From assembly GCA_001970855.1 (NCBI GenBank), contig LSSN01000503.1:1-64000 (forward strand): a stretch of 64,000 nucleotides of DNA, written 5' to 3'. Each line of letters begins with the position of its first letter. Within the stretch, counting starts at the first letter, position 1. A program made the position numbers and the translations under genes. The DNA comes from Smittium culicis. Its lineage: Eukaryota; Kickxellomycota; Harpellomycetes; Harpellales; Legeriomycetaceae. Below the pieces are notes generated by a model that was given only the letters and a program-made list of their open reading frames with translations, was not told the origin of the DNA and did not search any database. Positions 11,328-23,741 of this stretch are shown here, in pieces.

Positions 11328-12587
11328 ATGGAATCAAAATATATAGGTGTCATACTAGCACTTATATCAAGTCTGCTAATAGGCGGAAGTTTCGTTTTTA
11401 CTAAAATAGGGCTACAAAACGCTAAAAACGAATATGGCTCTGCAACTAAAGGATTCAAATATCTCAGAAGTAAAATGTGGTGGTTCGGAATGATTTCAAT
11501 GGCTTTAGGCGAAGCTGCTAATTTTATTGCGTATACTTTTGCCCCCGCTATTCTAGTTACTCCCCTGGGCGCACTAAGCGTAATTTTTGGGTATGATAAA
11601 TTTCGTATATTATCTATATTTTATCAATCCGCGCTTCTTGTTTTATAAATTTCACTTATTCGCATAAAGCGCTTGGATTTATTGTATAAATGAAATCTAC
11701 TATAAGCAGCTCATAATTTATCTGAACATATATTAATATAATTTTTTTTCTTTTATAGTGCTATTTTCGCATATTTTTTCCTTGGCGACAAAATTAATTC
11801 TATTGGTAAATGTGGATGTGCTCTTTGTTTGATCGGTGCATTGATAGTTGTAGCAAACTCTCCTGATGATCCTATTATCAACTCTGTTGAGGCAATAGTC
11901 AAATTCGCTTTGAAGCCTGGATTCCTGGTATACTCGGGAATATCGATTGTTGTTATGCTTCTATTGATGTTTGTAGCGGCCCCAAGATATGGGAAGCGCA
12001 ATCCTTTGACATATTTAGGAATATGCTCACTGGCAGGTGCGTTTACCGTAATTGCAACTAAAGCTTTTGGTATCGCAGTCAAGCTAACTGTATCAGGCTC
12101 TAACCAGTTCAACAGAATTTCAACATATGTTTTCTTATTATTTATTATAATTTTCATCGCGTTGCAACTTTCATTTTTCAACCGCGCCCTTGCAAACTTC
12201 AATACCAATTTGGTTATCCCGATATATTATGTATTTTTTACAACCGCGACAATAATTGCTAGTTCCATATTATTTGGAGGAATTGACGGCACGGTTGCTG
12301 ATTTCATATCCATAGTTTGTGGGTTTTTCACACTTTTCATTGGAGTACTTTTACTTAACATCTCTCGTGAAAAGCCGCAGCTAGACTCCATGCTCGAACT
12401 CGATGTCTACAACCACGACAATCCTGAATGCCCAAATGTAAGCTTAATCAGCCAAGCTCCAGATAGTTGCATCGACATTCATAGTTCTACGAGCAAAGAC
12501 TACGAAAAGTATATTATCAAGGATGACTCTACTGATAACCAAACTATTTCCATTCCTTGTAACTCTAAACAAAAATCATTCCTATAA
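11328..12587 (+). CDS. NIPA-family magnesium transporter
   Basis: Two exons (11328-11590 and 11759-12587) are joined across a 168-bp GT-AG intron (GTATGA donor, TTTTATAG acceptor), giving 363 aa. The product is a polytopic membrane protein with about nine helices. Family hallmarks include IGGSFVFTKIGL near the N-terminus, GEAANFIAYTFAPAILVTPLGALSV, and after the splice GKCGCALCLIGALIVV and VIPIYYVFFTTATIIASSILF. NIPA proteins are EamA-like Mg2+ (and other divalent) transporters of the plasma membrane and endosomes. The junction restores the conserved sequence LGALSVIFGAIFAYFFLGDK exactly. The hydrophilic tail after about residue 310 has no recognised domain. The first exon frame reads through into the intron, which would give a truncated 106-residue product if unspliced. 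Confidence 0.95.
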
Positions 12588-12655
12588 AAAATCTACAGCT
12601 GGGTCTGTCAAGTAATATGATTACGTTTTTTGTTTTTTAATCTCACGCTCTAAGA

Positions 12656-12661
12656 AATAAA
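12656..12661 (+). promoter_or_regulatory. candidate poly(A) signal of the NIPA gene
   Basis: AATAAA lies 69 bp after the NIPA stop codon. In such AT-rich DNA the hexamer is common, so the assignment rests mainly on position. Confidence 0.4.
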
Positions 12662-13939
12662 GACCTTGGATAATTAAGTTCAAGGCTATCCGCAACAGTT
12701 TAATCTTAATTTAATATATAATAGATCATTGTTAGTCCCTATACATATAATTATCCTCATCACCACTAGTATTCAACTTATCATTTATCTTTAATCTAAT
12801 ATCAATTGCTTAAAATATTTCAAGTAAAATAAATCTGAACCTTTACGTTTAATAAAAAATTTTTATTTTCATGAGCTTTGAAATTATCCAACTCTTTCGG
12901 TCAATAAGTTATATACAGATTAAAGATTATTTAACTAAAACATTATAACTAAATACTCTTTGTCTCATGAGTTTTAATAACTTTACACAATTAGAATTAA
13001 TGGTCCACGCTTGTAAGTAATGAATTCTATTTGTTATATATAGAATCAAACTTTATTAAATTGGTAGATTAGGTATGTATTAACAAACTACGAATCGATA
13101 TCATACTTCATAGAATGAAAATCTTTGTAGCTAAAAGTTGAACTATATCACCACTTAATAAAATCTCACATTGTGGAGATATTATATCAACCAATTGATC
13201 AGAAAGTCCGATATTTTAGATATATATATCATAACTAATGATCAATTTTCAAGAGTATTTTTACTCAATTGTCACTAGATTTTATAAAGACGCTCTGAAA
13301 TATTTATCTTGTATTTATTACAATTATAATTCTTTTACTATCATTTTTAGATATATGTATATATCCCGCTAGAATGAAGAAAAAATAAAAAATCTTTTAT
13401 AAGCAACAAAGTTTTTTTGTGGAGCTTTTTTTCTATTTTTACGACTTTTTGATATAAAATTGAGGGGATGGGATGTATAATCTCGACCTGTCAAAAAAAA
13501 AGCTTAACAAACTATTTAATCAAATAAATACACAATTAAATAAACTTTTGATTAATATTAAAACGCGTACCACATTGAATACGTAAACTATGAACAAAGC
13601 TTAGTGTAATACGAAAGCTACTAAGAGTATGGGCTCTAAAATGACTTCTAGCTATAAAGAAATATCAGAAATAATATTAAATAAAATTGGGCATGAATTA
13701 GAAAAAAGAATATTTTTCTTTTTGATGTATCAAGTAAATTGAAGGGTTTAGGAATTAGTCTGGAAATATAAAAAAGAGAAGAAAAGTTTTAAAATTATAT
13801 CAGGTGTAAAAGGTAAGAAACTAAAAAAAATGTTGAAATAAAAATTTAATCAAACCCCGCTAGATTGAGGTTTTTTGGATTAACTTTTTTTTTTAATTTA
13901 AAAGGCACAGGAATGGTAGTTTACTAGGGTTAGAAGGAT
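12662..13939. other. AT-rich spacer between convergent genes
   Basis: It separates the 3' ends of the NIPA (+) and SR-protein (-) genes. No coding frame, RNA gene or family repeat was recognised. Confidence 0.4.
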
Positions 13940-15281
13940 TTATTGTTCATGTCGAGGATCTAGTTCACCAATTGTTGCAGTTGCAGATGAGTCAAAGTCA
14001 GGCCTTGTAGGGCCGAAGTGTTCTCTATCTATTGGCGGTTGTTCTTGAAAAATTTGCCTCTCTCGACTTGAGCCTCGAGGAATATAGCCAGCTTGTGGAG
14101 GTTCCTTATCTAAATACATTGGGCTGCGGCCAGGAATTCTTTCTGGGCTAAGTGGCCTAGGACGACCACGACCAAAGCTCCCACTTCTGCTACGGCTACG
14201 ACTTCGGCTAAAGCTTGGGCTATATCGTCTTCTTCTAGGACCATTATTGCCCATAGGACCCTCAGAGTGTGGATAAGGTCTGCCTCGACTAAAGCTTCTG
14301 CTTCTACTTCTACTGCGGCTGAAACCTCTACCATGGCTATACCCACGAGGTGGGCTACGAAGTAAATGTGGAGGAGGTCTATGAGGTGGGGACCTATCAT
14401 CGGGGCCTCTTATGGGGCCACGGTGAGAATCAGGATGCCCACGTATAGGGCTGCGATCGTATGGTGGGCCTCTAATTGGGCTACGAGGCGGGCCGCGGCT
14501 ATCATCTCTGTGACGATATCTATCAAAGCTAGGACTTCTGCTCCTGCTTCTACTGTAACTATATGAACGATCACGGCGGTACGACTGAGCTCCATTCCTT
14601 CTATCCGAGCCCCTAAGTACTGGCTCGATTCGCCATGTACGACTAGGTGGACTTCTAGCCCACTAAAAAAAGTCGATTAGGCATTAATAAGTAAGAGTAG
14701 CGTTTAAAGGAATATGAAGATTGAGAGTAGTATTAAACTTATCTTTAATCATATAATGAATTATGTATAACAAAAATAAAAAAAAAATTTTAAAATCTTT
14801 ATTTACTTGTATCGTAATTCGATGACCATCTATTGAAGATCCATGCATTTCGTTGTATGCATCTTCAGCATCAAGCGGATCCTCAAATTCCACAAACGCT
14901 ATTCTATTTATCATGAAATCGTATAAGTGATAATCGTCAAAGAATCGTAAGAAAAATGTTAATTCTCGTTATGGACTTGTATGTATAAAATAAAAAACAT
15001 TTCATTAAGTATAAAAACTTTAAGGAAAATAAATTGATATTGATTGATTACAATTTCGAGGCGCGATTTCTCGGTGTTGGAATGTCACATCGAACAAGTG
15101 GACCAAATCTTTTAGAAAAAAATTAAATAGAGGGAATTTTTATAAATAAAAATATATTTATAATTGGAAAAAAAGCTAAGATATTAGTATTAAAAGAAAA
15201 CCTTTCGAACTCGAATGCTAAATCGGATTGGCGCGTGTCTTGGCCCAGCCCAGCTATGAAAAGTGTTAATCTAGGCGGCAT
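13940..15281 (-). CDS. SR-type splicing factor (RRM plus RS domain)
   Basis: Four exons on the minus strand (15281-15202, 15108-15052, 14903-14807, 14662-13940) are joined by GT-AG introns of 93, 148 and 144 bp, giving 318 aa. The N-terminal RRM contains RNP2-like LFIAGLG (about 6-12) and RNP1-like KLIAFVEFEDPLDAEDAYNE (45-64), and ends at RITIQWARS. The rest is an Arg/Ser/Pro/Gly-rich tail with RS dipeptide blocks (SRSRSRSRSFSRGR; FSRSRSRSRSGSFGRGR), typical of SR proteins that bind exonic enhancers and recruit U1/U2 components. Both RRM-interrupting junctions restore the domain without a frameshift. Which SR paralogue it is (SRSF1/Srp2-like) cannot be settled. An AATAAA overlaps the stop codon region (939-944 of 13 kb). 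The other frames over this exon are shadows of the biased composition. Confidence 0.92.
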
Positions 15282-17407
15282 AATCTATAACTAGAACTGA
15301 TCACAATAGTAGATAATTAAATGAAAACAAGTAAAGCGATGAGCAGTAAATAAAAAAACAATCGATTTCACTCAAATTAACCTGAAGGTATATATTACGT
15401 TATTTCTCATTTTTTTAATCCTAAATCTAATTTTTAGATAATTGATTGAACTAATCCAAACCCTTCTAAGAATTTCTATAATGTCTAATCTCGATTTTTA
15501 TTTGCTTGAATTATTATCCAAGCACTAAACAATAACTACAAAAACACGTTACAATTGGCTGTATGATAAACTCAATTTCGAGGTTTATCGAATTTTCCGA
15601 AGATCCAATGATTTCGTGCCTTGCTTAAATAATAATGCCTAGTTTCAGTTTCTCATATATTATGCCATGTAATTTTAGCTGGTAGTTTCGCAGATCAAAC
15701 TTAAAATTTAAACTACACCTCAAAAGAAGTGGAATTTTATATTATTGTAAGTATATCACTCTCTATCTGTTTTTCAAAAATAATAATTTATTCATTAACT
15801 TTTAGCTTTTAATGATAATTTTGCTATTTAATAGATATATACATATATTATGCTAGCCAAAGAAGAATTCATAAACCTTATACTTTTATTGTACCATGTT
15901 TTTTATATGAAAATACTAAAAAATAATTTTTTTACCTGATTAATTTTGAATATTTACATAAACCAACCTTCTAAATACACGAAATTATACATAGAATCAA
16001 TAAAAATATTTAATTTAGTACGAAAATCTGCATATTTAAAAATCATTAGTTTTGGGTAATTCTTATAGAGCATAGCTTTAATTACTTGATTAGATGATTT
16101 TAAAATAAAAAATAATCAACTGTTTTATTATGTTTGCTGAGAAATACTAGAATTGACTATTAGTGAACTTTTTTATGTTGAATAACCATAAACGAGATAA
16201 GCGCTGTATATAATTTATTTAAATCAAAACTTTATTGGCTTGTTAAATCAACTAAAAAGGTATAATTTTAGACTATGAAAATTATGTTTCTTTAAATTTT
16301 TTTAATCCTAGATTTTTTTTGTATATCTAAGAGTGTATATAATAAGAGTTTTTTAAACAGTACTATATAATATAATATTTTTTATGAAAATTTATTGGTT
16401 AATTATGAACTAGGATAAAGTCCATTGAATTGTAATATCTATTTTCTGGCTCTTTTACTTTTCCTATAATCAATTTATCGTTCTCATATTGCAATTTTAT
16501 ACCAATATAACGTCATCGTTATATAATGTTGAAAATTAAAAAACCGATCATAGATATTATTGCTCTGGTCGAGAATCCAAAATCATTTAATTATTCAAAT
16601 TATAAAACTGTTTACCTTTAAGTAGTCTAAATATAGGGTGAAAAATTCTTTATTTAGAAAAATAATAACAAGATCCGTAGTCTTAATTTAGTATGGAATC
16701 AATTTAGTTATTTCATTAATATAATTAGAATTTCCACCATCATTTATATATTTTGCCTTTTTTTTTATTAATTTAAAGCCAAATAAACTTGATCAGCATG
16801 CTTTGGGAGATTCTTTATAAAGGATTCATTTTATAGTGTATAGTGTTACAGTGTATAAAATCAGATAAAAAATCAATTTTCAATGAGAAAAATCATATCT
16901 TTTAGCAAATATAAATTTCAAAATTAAACTAAAAAATAGAAAAATCGTATTTCATTTTCAGTTTCGCCACAATTATTTACAATCAATGAATATCCAAACC
17001 AATAAAATCAACTCAGCTAAGTGCTTTCTTCATTCTGTATCTCTCGTATAAATTCAATAAAAAAATTAAATATCGAATTATTGTAATTTAGAAAATTTAA
17101 ATAATTTATTATTCGATATAATTTACAATAATTAATCAATATTGGTTTATCTCTATTAGTAAAAAGAAAATAATTTATAATACCAGTTATATTACGCTCA
17201 AAATCAACTATATATTTGTCGAAGTTAAATACGAATACAAAGAGTTTAATCCTCTAGAAAGAAAATTAGGAATAATCTTACAAAAAACAAAGGATTTGAC
17301 TATAAGATTTTTCGCATATGAACAACTTATGACAGTTTTTTTTATCAGAGTATTTACTTCTTTGTGAATTTTTTTATGTTAGAGTTGCTCCTTGTGTTTA
17401 GCTATAC
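15282..17407. other. left edge of the AT-rich gene desert
   Basis: The first few hundred bases likely hold the SR-protein promoter. Beyond about 15.5 kb the sequence becomes extremely AT-rich with no coding frame, tRNA or recognised repeat before the ATTAT array. Confidence 0.45.
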
Positions 17408-18321
17408 TATTATCATTATCTTATTATATTATATTATATTATATTATATTATATTATATTATATTATATTATATTATATTATATTATATTATATTATATT
17501 ATATTATATTATATTATATTATATTATATTATATTATATTATATTATATTATATTATATTATATTATATTATATTATATTATATTATATTATATTATATT
17601 ATATTATATTATATTATATTATATTATATTATATTATATTATATTATATTATATTATATTATATTATATTATATTATATTATATTNNNNNNNNNNNNNNN
17701 NNNNNNNNNNNNNNNNNNNNNNNNNNNNNNNNNNNNNNNNNNNNNNNNNNNNNNNNNNNNNNNNNNNNNNNNNNNNNNNNNNNNNNNNNNNNNNNNNNNN
17801 NNNNNNNNNNNNNNNNNNNNNNNNNNNNNNNNNNNNNNNNNNNNNNNNNNNNNNNNNNNNNNNNNNNNNNNNNNNNNNNNNNNNNNNNNNNNNNNNNNNN
17901 NNNNNNNNNNNNNNNNNNNNNNNNNNNNNNNNNNNNNNNNNNNNNNNNNNNNNNNNNNNNNNNNNNNNNNNNNNNNNNNNNNNNNNNNNNNNNNNNNNNN
18001 NNNNNNNNNNNNNNNNNNNNNNNNNNNNNNNNNNNNNNNNNNNNNATTATATTATATTATATTATATTATATTATATTATATTATATTATATTATATTAT
18101 ATTATATTATATTATATTATATTATATTATATTATATTATATTATATTATATTATATTATATTATATTATATTATATTATATTATATTATATTATATTAT
18201 ATTATATTATATTATATTATATTATATTATATTATATTATATTATATTATATTATATTATATTATATTATATTATATTATATTATATTATATTATATTAT
18301 ATTATTATCATTATCTTATTA
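17408..18321. repeat. (ATTAT)n pentanucleotide array with unsequenced gap
   Basis: A pure 5-bp tandem array runs about 264 bp on the left and 261 bp on the right of a run of 360 N (17686-18045). Both outer borders carry the same 19-bp non-array sequence TATTATCATTATCTTATTA (17408-17426 and 18303-18321). The phase of the repeat on the two sides does not fit a 360-bp continuous array, so the N length is an estimate. Confidence 0.97.
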
Positions 18322-21029
18322 CATTTATATACATCATATAAAAAACATTAGTAAAACACCAATCTTTCTAATTGATTTTTTTGTTATAAAATGGAAGCCA
18401 TTTTTCAAGCTTTAATCGATATGAAGTTTTTTTTGAACAGTAATATCGAGAAAAAAATCCAAATAAAATCATCATTCAAACTTATACCATTGATCCAAAA
18501 ACTAAAACCCTATACTGATTTTAAACATCCATGCGGAGTAAAAGGAAAACTCAGACATATTCGAATGTGTTTATATAAAAATAACATAAAAATATCATTA
18601 GAATTAAATTATCAAATTAATTTATGAGTTGTGATCATCAGTTAATAAAACTTTCTCTAAGCATAATAAACATTAGTTTGTTATAAATCGAACTGTATGT
18701 ATAAATAATAATTTTTACAATATGAATTATAAGTTATATTGCATAAATTTTTAACTAATTTACTTGTTATTGGTATTGGTATCTAATTTCGTCTATTAAA
18801 ATTCCATCTATGAAGAGTCCAATTTTCTCTACTTTCCCTGGATTTATTACCAAATTATGTATTTTTTCCTGTATTTTTAATTATATAAAATTTTATACAA
18901 CGCAAAAAAGAATTCTCGTGTTATTATTAAATATGATTTTTTGAAAGGTTTTGTAGGAACTTTTGTTAACAGTATTGAGAATTAAAAAATTAATAAAAAT
19001 TTATCGAAAACACTCATATTTATTTCAGATAGAATAGTTTATTATTTATATAATTAATAATAAAGTTATAAATTTTTTTATTTGTTTTTATAAATTTTAA
19101 AATAGTATGTTATGTATTAATTTTTATTTGATTTTGAGCCAATTAAAACTAATTTTATACTGTATAAAAACTAATTTAAATAATAGACTCATTCAAAACA
19201 CTTAGTTATTTAAAAATAAACTGTATTATATAGCTCAATAATTCTATAAAAAATCGTAATATTCAAAATTACTCAAATTAATATGCGTATTCATTCTTAA
19301 ATTATATCTACTTTGATTCATCACCAATTTTTTAAGGTACGTTATTTATACCAGCGTCTCTTGTAAATAATTTAATTTATTCTTTATTCTTGATGTAGTA
19401 TACGAGATCTGAAAAATTTTCAATTTTTTTAGAAAATCGCGTTTAAAATTAAATATCTATGTTCTTAGTCAGCGATTATATGAATTTAAATTCTATTTTC
19501 ATACTCTACTTACTATTATTTGTGTATTTCACATTTCGGGTAATTTACTATTCTTGAAAAAAATAATTTCAAAAATATACTTATATTTATCCGTGATACA
19601 ATAAAATTTTCAAACAGCTATTTTAATAGCTGATAATCCTGTGATTAATACTACTTATAATTTAATAAAAATAAAAATCAATTGAAAATAGTCTTTCCAG
19701 TCAAGAAATTTGCATAATTATGCAATTAAAATACAATAATTAGTACAATATTATCTATCTTCTATTTATTATATTCAATAGCACTTTTTTTCATTTATTT
19801 ATATTTGAAATATTTTTGATACAGTTTTTAATTATTATTTATATATATAGTAATAGACGATTATGAAGTATAAAGATAAAAAATCCTATATTACCGAGGT
19901 TTGCGGAAGATAGAAATAATATTATATTATAATTAAATCAATCAATATTTTCAAAGCTTATATAATTTTTTTTCTATTATAAACGAAAATAATTCTAATT
20001 TTTTAAATTTATTGTGATTGTGAGATTATAAAATATTTTCCATCTTTCATGGCGCATAAAAAGTACATGTTTTTTTAAATTTCCGATGTTAAGTATTGAT
20101 ACACAAGCTCACATATCCTTAAAATTTTTTACTGATATTTTCAAGCTTTTTAATTCAATTTAAATTATTCAAAAATTATCGTTCTTAGATATTCATTCGT
20201 TTATTTTATTTATAAAAAATAGAATTAATGAATTTTATTATGATTTTTTATAAACTATATAGCTGAATATATTGGTTTCTGCTGCTATTAACTATGCATA
20301 TTTATGTTTAAATTCATAATGAAACTTCTTAAATAATTTCTATACCAACTCAGTAATAATTATTGATTTAAAATTGAGTTTATTATATAATATCTTGGTA
20401 CTATTAATCCATTGATAAAAAATTATTCAAATATTTTAATAGAATTAAATTTTATTATTATAGCTATAATACATGTTATGCTAATATTAATTTCATTTTA
20501 TATTTTTAAATTTTATATAATAAAAAAATAGAATTTTTAAAATAAACTTTCATATAATAGCATCAAGTTTTTTTACTATGAGAATACACATTTAATCTAA
20601 AATCTAAAACAAAATTCGATTGGAAAGATAAAGTATTGCGCTTTATAAAATAAAGGGAATTTTTTTCTTTTTAAAAAAATAATATCTTTAAATTATATCA
20701 ATAAATTATTTTTATCAAATTCCATCATTTTAACAATAAATTTTTGACATTTGAAAAGCTTGGGATATACATCAGATCTTGTAAACGTAAATAATTATTT
20801 TGATTTTTATTGATATTATTGAATTTATTATATGATATTTTTCTTATAATTTTTTCAGTTTATTTTCTCATCTTTCAGTATTTTTGAACTAAAATACCAC
20901 ACCGATTACTAGTAAAATATATGTGAACCACGAGTTTATCTCGTAAAAAAAATAATTAATTAGTAATAATAATAATATTCGAATATTCATAATTTTTTGA
21001 TATTTTAAATCAATTTATATAAAAGAACA
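18322..21029. other. AT-rich desert, no gene seen
   Basis: Low-complexity AT-rich DNA. A 78-codon frame at 18391-18627 starts with an ATG but shows no domain or homology I recognise and sits in desert composition. Confidence 0.45.
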
Positions 21030-21850
21030 ATAGTTTGAAACTGAGAAATGTAATATTTATTGAAGATTTATGCTCCTTTGGAAAATTTTATTTGTTAAAT
21101 TTGTTTCATATTTCAAATAGCGGTAACTAGTACCAATTATTTTGACCTTTAGACATAATTAGTTTTATGCATAAATAATATTATATCCTGATCCTTAGAT
21201 AAAATCAGGTAAACTTTCTAAATTGAAGAAAAAAACTTATGAACAACACTCATTCCAATGATTAATACTTAATTATTTTAGCTGGTGGTCAATAAAATAA
21301 ATTTTTTGAATTTCCCTCCATACTTATAGTAAAAATAATATTTGAAGCGAGATTTAAATAATTAAGACGTTTATAAATGCTGAAATTTACAAATATAAAT
21401 TTCCGCAACGCGAATAAATTATCACGACGCCCTTTATGAAATGTAATTGCGCGTTTTTTAGATGTAAGGATAAAAATTGAGCTAAAATGAATTATACCAT
21501 TGGAGGCACCTTATAATAATACTCTTTTTATAATAGAGCGACTAAAAAATTACAGTGAGATAGTTATAAATACTATAGTGGTAAAAAATCGATTAATAAA
21601 CGTCGCATTAATATGAAAAAACTTGGATCAGTGACAGTAAATAATGGTGCTATGTAATTTTTAAAGGTTAAATGTTTAATAAATTCAGGGTTTTATATTA
21701 GCTTATTAAACAATAGTTATTAAACAATAGTTATTATACAATATTTTAAGCAAAAATATTAATTTTATTAGAACATAGTCTTTGTATAGCCAATAAATTT
21801 TTGATTCTAACAGGTTCTAATAATCTGATTGGATTTATTAACCTGTAATT

Positions 21851-23160
21851 TGTGACAGGTTAATGTCATATAAAATTTTTTATACAACGCCTAGTTCCAC
21901 AAAAGAGTCTTACATTAGCTATAGAATCTTATAGTATGAGAGGATTATTGTAATTATACACCGCATCACGACAAAAAAAACAGATTGAAAAGATTGAAAA
22001 GATTGAATTTAATTAGAAAGTTTTATTAATGAGGTTAATATTTAATAATTAGGAAAACTAGAAGAAACTAAAACCTTCTTTCAAAATAACAAAAGTTCCC
22101 CTCGATCCAGAAATACTGTATCGAGGTATTTATAGCTCTAGAATCTGGTATTGATATTCTAGATTTAAAGTAAATATTTGTCATGTGGCACACATTCACG
22201 TTTCACAAAATAATTTATTAATGCTATAATAATAATATAAATAATGTGTTATTGAGATTCTCCAAAAAAAAAAAACAAGGGTAAAAAACAGCCTTTCTCA
22301 TGTAACATTATTTTTCACAACATTAATTTCGTATAATTATTAACTTTCATGCTAAAATTAGTTCTTAAAAATCTTATAATAGATATAGCTTCTCTTTTTT
22401 GAAGGTAGTTTTATTGTGAATAAGGTCACAATGTATTAATTTTAAGTTAAATATTTAATATTATAAGTTTAATAATAAAAGTTATTTAGTATTTTATTAG
22501 ATGTAAGTGGAAGATAATTATAATAATAAATTTCATATTGTTTTCTCTTCCCCGAATCATATTTCTTTCATCAAGGTATTTATAGAAATTATTCTTTTTA
22601 TGTATCATATTTTGTAACATTTATATATTAAACGTCACTACATGTTACTAAATAGTAATTAGTGCGGTTATACGTCATTGGGAATAACTAATTAAAGAAT
22701 AAAATTAGCTAAGTTAATTAAATTACTATTGACGTGTAATATTTTAATAATTGATGCACGTAATAATTGTATGTATTAAAATAGTACCGCTAAAAATATA
22801 AATATAACGAATATTAGTGTGATCGTCCTAAAAACCACGCAGGGAAAAACAGTGATTTCACTAATATAAAATTTCACAACGTTAATGTCGTATATTAATT
22901 AATATATACACTATTTCTAGTTTGATACCAGATTAACTTTATTAAAGTTAAATCCCTTTTTTCTGCTTATGATGTAAAATATAAGGTGTAATAATTTAAT
23001 AAAATCTATGTTAATAACGATTTATTAGTGAAATTAATATTTATTACAAAAAGATCCTATCCTTCCTATTTTCTACCAAAGCTGCAGCTATTTATAAACT
23101 CCTCTATCTATCTTATTTCAGCTTCATTCATGCTTTTACAAAAGCAATTCTTCATTCTTA
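21851..23160 (+). repeat. three diverged LTR-like direct-repeat units upstream of the tRNAs (left arm)
   Basis: A shared box (CACAACGTTAATGTCGTATA and variants) occurs near 21851, 22315 and 22874. A shared downstream TATA-like block (AGGTATTTATAGCTC, AGGTATTTATAGAAA, GCAGCTATTTATAAACTC) occurs near 22124, 22573 and 23083. Spacings are about 450-560 bp. A further copy of the first box (AACAGTGATTTCAC...AATATAAAATTTCAC) sits at 23365-23412, directly before the tRNA-Met gene. Decayed solo LTRs clustered 5' of tRNA genes are one explanation; no reverse transcriptase or primer-binding site was seen. Confidence 0.5.
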
Positions 23161-23422
23161 GTATTAGTATTAGTACCATATGACTAGTTTTCCCACAAGT
23201 TATATGATACATGGGGAAACGATTCTTTAATGGTTTTTTTGTTAAATATAATCATATGATCCTTGGGAAATAGGGTCATATGATGAAAAAATAAATTATA
23301 AAACAAAAAGTATCAAATTGTGATAATAATAATAAACTGATTCAGCATCGGGAGTAATAAGGCTGTAAAACCACAAGGGAGAAAACAGTGATTTCACAAA
23401 TATAAAATTTCACGGGCTTACG

Positions 23423-23496
23423 TGCTTTGATGGCTCAGTTGGTAGAGCGTGAGTCTCATAATCTCAAGGTCGTGAGTTCGAGCCTCACTCAGAGCA
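23423..23496 (+). tRNA. tRNA-Met (CAU), elongator type
   Basis: The 74-nt gene folds as a cloverleaf: acceptor TGCTTTG/CAGAGCA (one T-G pair), D arm GCTC/GAGC, anticodon loop CTCATAA with CAT, T arm GTGAG TTCGAGC CTCAC. No CCA is encoded, as expected for a eukaryotic nuclear gene. The last anticodon-stem pair is T-T. It is first in a three-tRNA cluster. Confidence 0.93.
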
Positions 23497-23501
23497 TGTT
23501 T

Positions 23502-23572
23502 GCGTAGATGGTTTAGTGGTATAATTGCCGCCTGCCACGCGGCAGACCCGGGTTCGATTCCCGGTCTACGCA
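23502..23572 (+). tRNA. tRNA-Gly (GCC)
   Basis: 71 nt. Acceptor GCGTAGA/TCTACGC, anticodon loop CTGCCAC with GCC, T arm CCGGG TTCGATT CCCGG. It begins five bases after tRNA-Met with no effective Pol III terminator between them, so co-transcription is likely. Confidence 0.95.
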
Positions 23573-23574
23573 AA

Positions 23575-23656
23575 GTCACTTTGGCGGAGTGGTTAACGCG
23601 GTGGCCTGCTAAGCCATTTCCCTTTGGGAGCGCAGGTTCGAATCCTGCAGGTGACG
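23575..23656 (+). tRNA. tRNA-Ser (GCU)
   Basis: 82 nt with a long variable arm (TTTCCCTTTGGGAG region), as in class II tRNAs. Acceptor GTCACTT/AGGTGAC, anticodon loop CTGCTAA with GCT, T arm GCAGG TTCGAAT CCTGC. It begins two bases after tRNA-Gly and is followed by a T6 terminator. Confidence 0.95.
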
Positions 23657-23661
23657 CTAAC

Positions 23662-23667
23662 TTTTTT
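23662..23667 (+). terminator. Pol III terminator of the tri-tRNA unit (left arm)
   Basis: A run of six T lies six bases after tRNA-Ser. It is the first T run of this length after tRNA-Met, which supports one primary transcript for all three tRNAs. Confidence 0.75.
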
Positions 23668-23670
23668 ACA

Positions 23671-23741
23671 TAACCCTCCAAGTCCTAGAGTGCATTCAAT
23701 ATGCATTTGAAGCTTGAAAGAGTCAGTACTTGGAGGGCTAA
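23671..23741 (+). mobile_element. TTAA MITE, family 2 (left-arm copy)
   Basis: Ends AACCCTCCAAGTCCTAGAG and AGTACTTGGAGGGCTAA are inverted copies of each other. The flanking TTAA is degraded (ATAA / CTAA). The interior has the TGCATTCAATATGCATTTGA core shared with the copy at 42736. It begins just past the tRNA terminator. The mirror copy is in the right arm. Confidence 0.75.

Noticed and set aside
13940..14595. Alternative frames over the RS-domain exon
   Set aside because: Composition shadows of the Arg/Ser-repeat coding sequence.
17364..18351. Two 320-codon frames of repeating YIIL
   Set aside because: Translation of the ATTAT array and N gap; no gene.
22262..23412. CRISPR-like array
   Set aside because: Repeats are diverged, widely spaced by about 0.5 kb and the genome is eukaryotic.
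23418..23681. 87-codon frame antisense to the left tRNA cluster
   Set aside because: Its peptide (AGFEPA, RRPGIEPGS, EARTHDLE) is the well-known artefact of translating tRNA T-arms in reverse; the DNA encodes three tRNAs.
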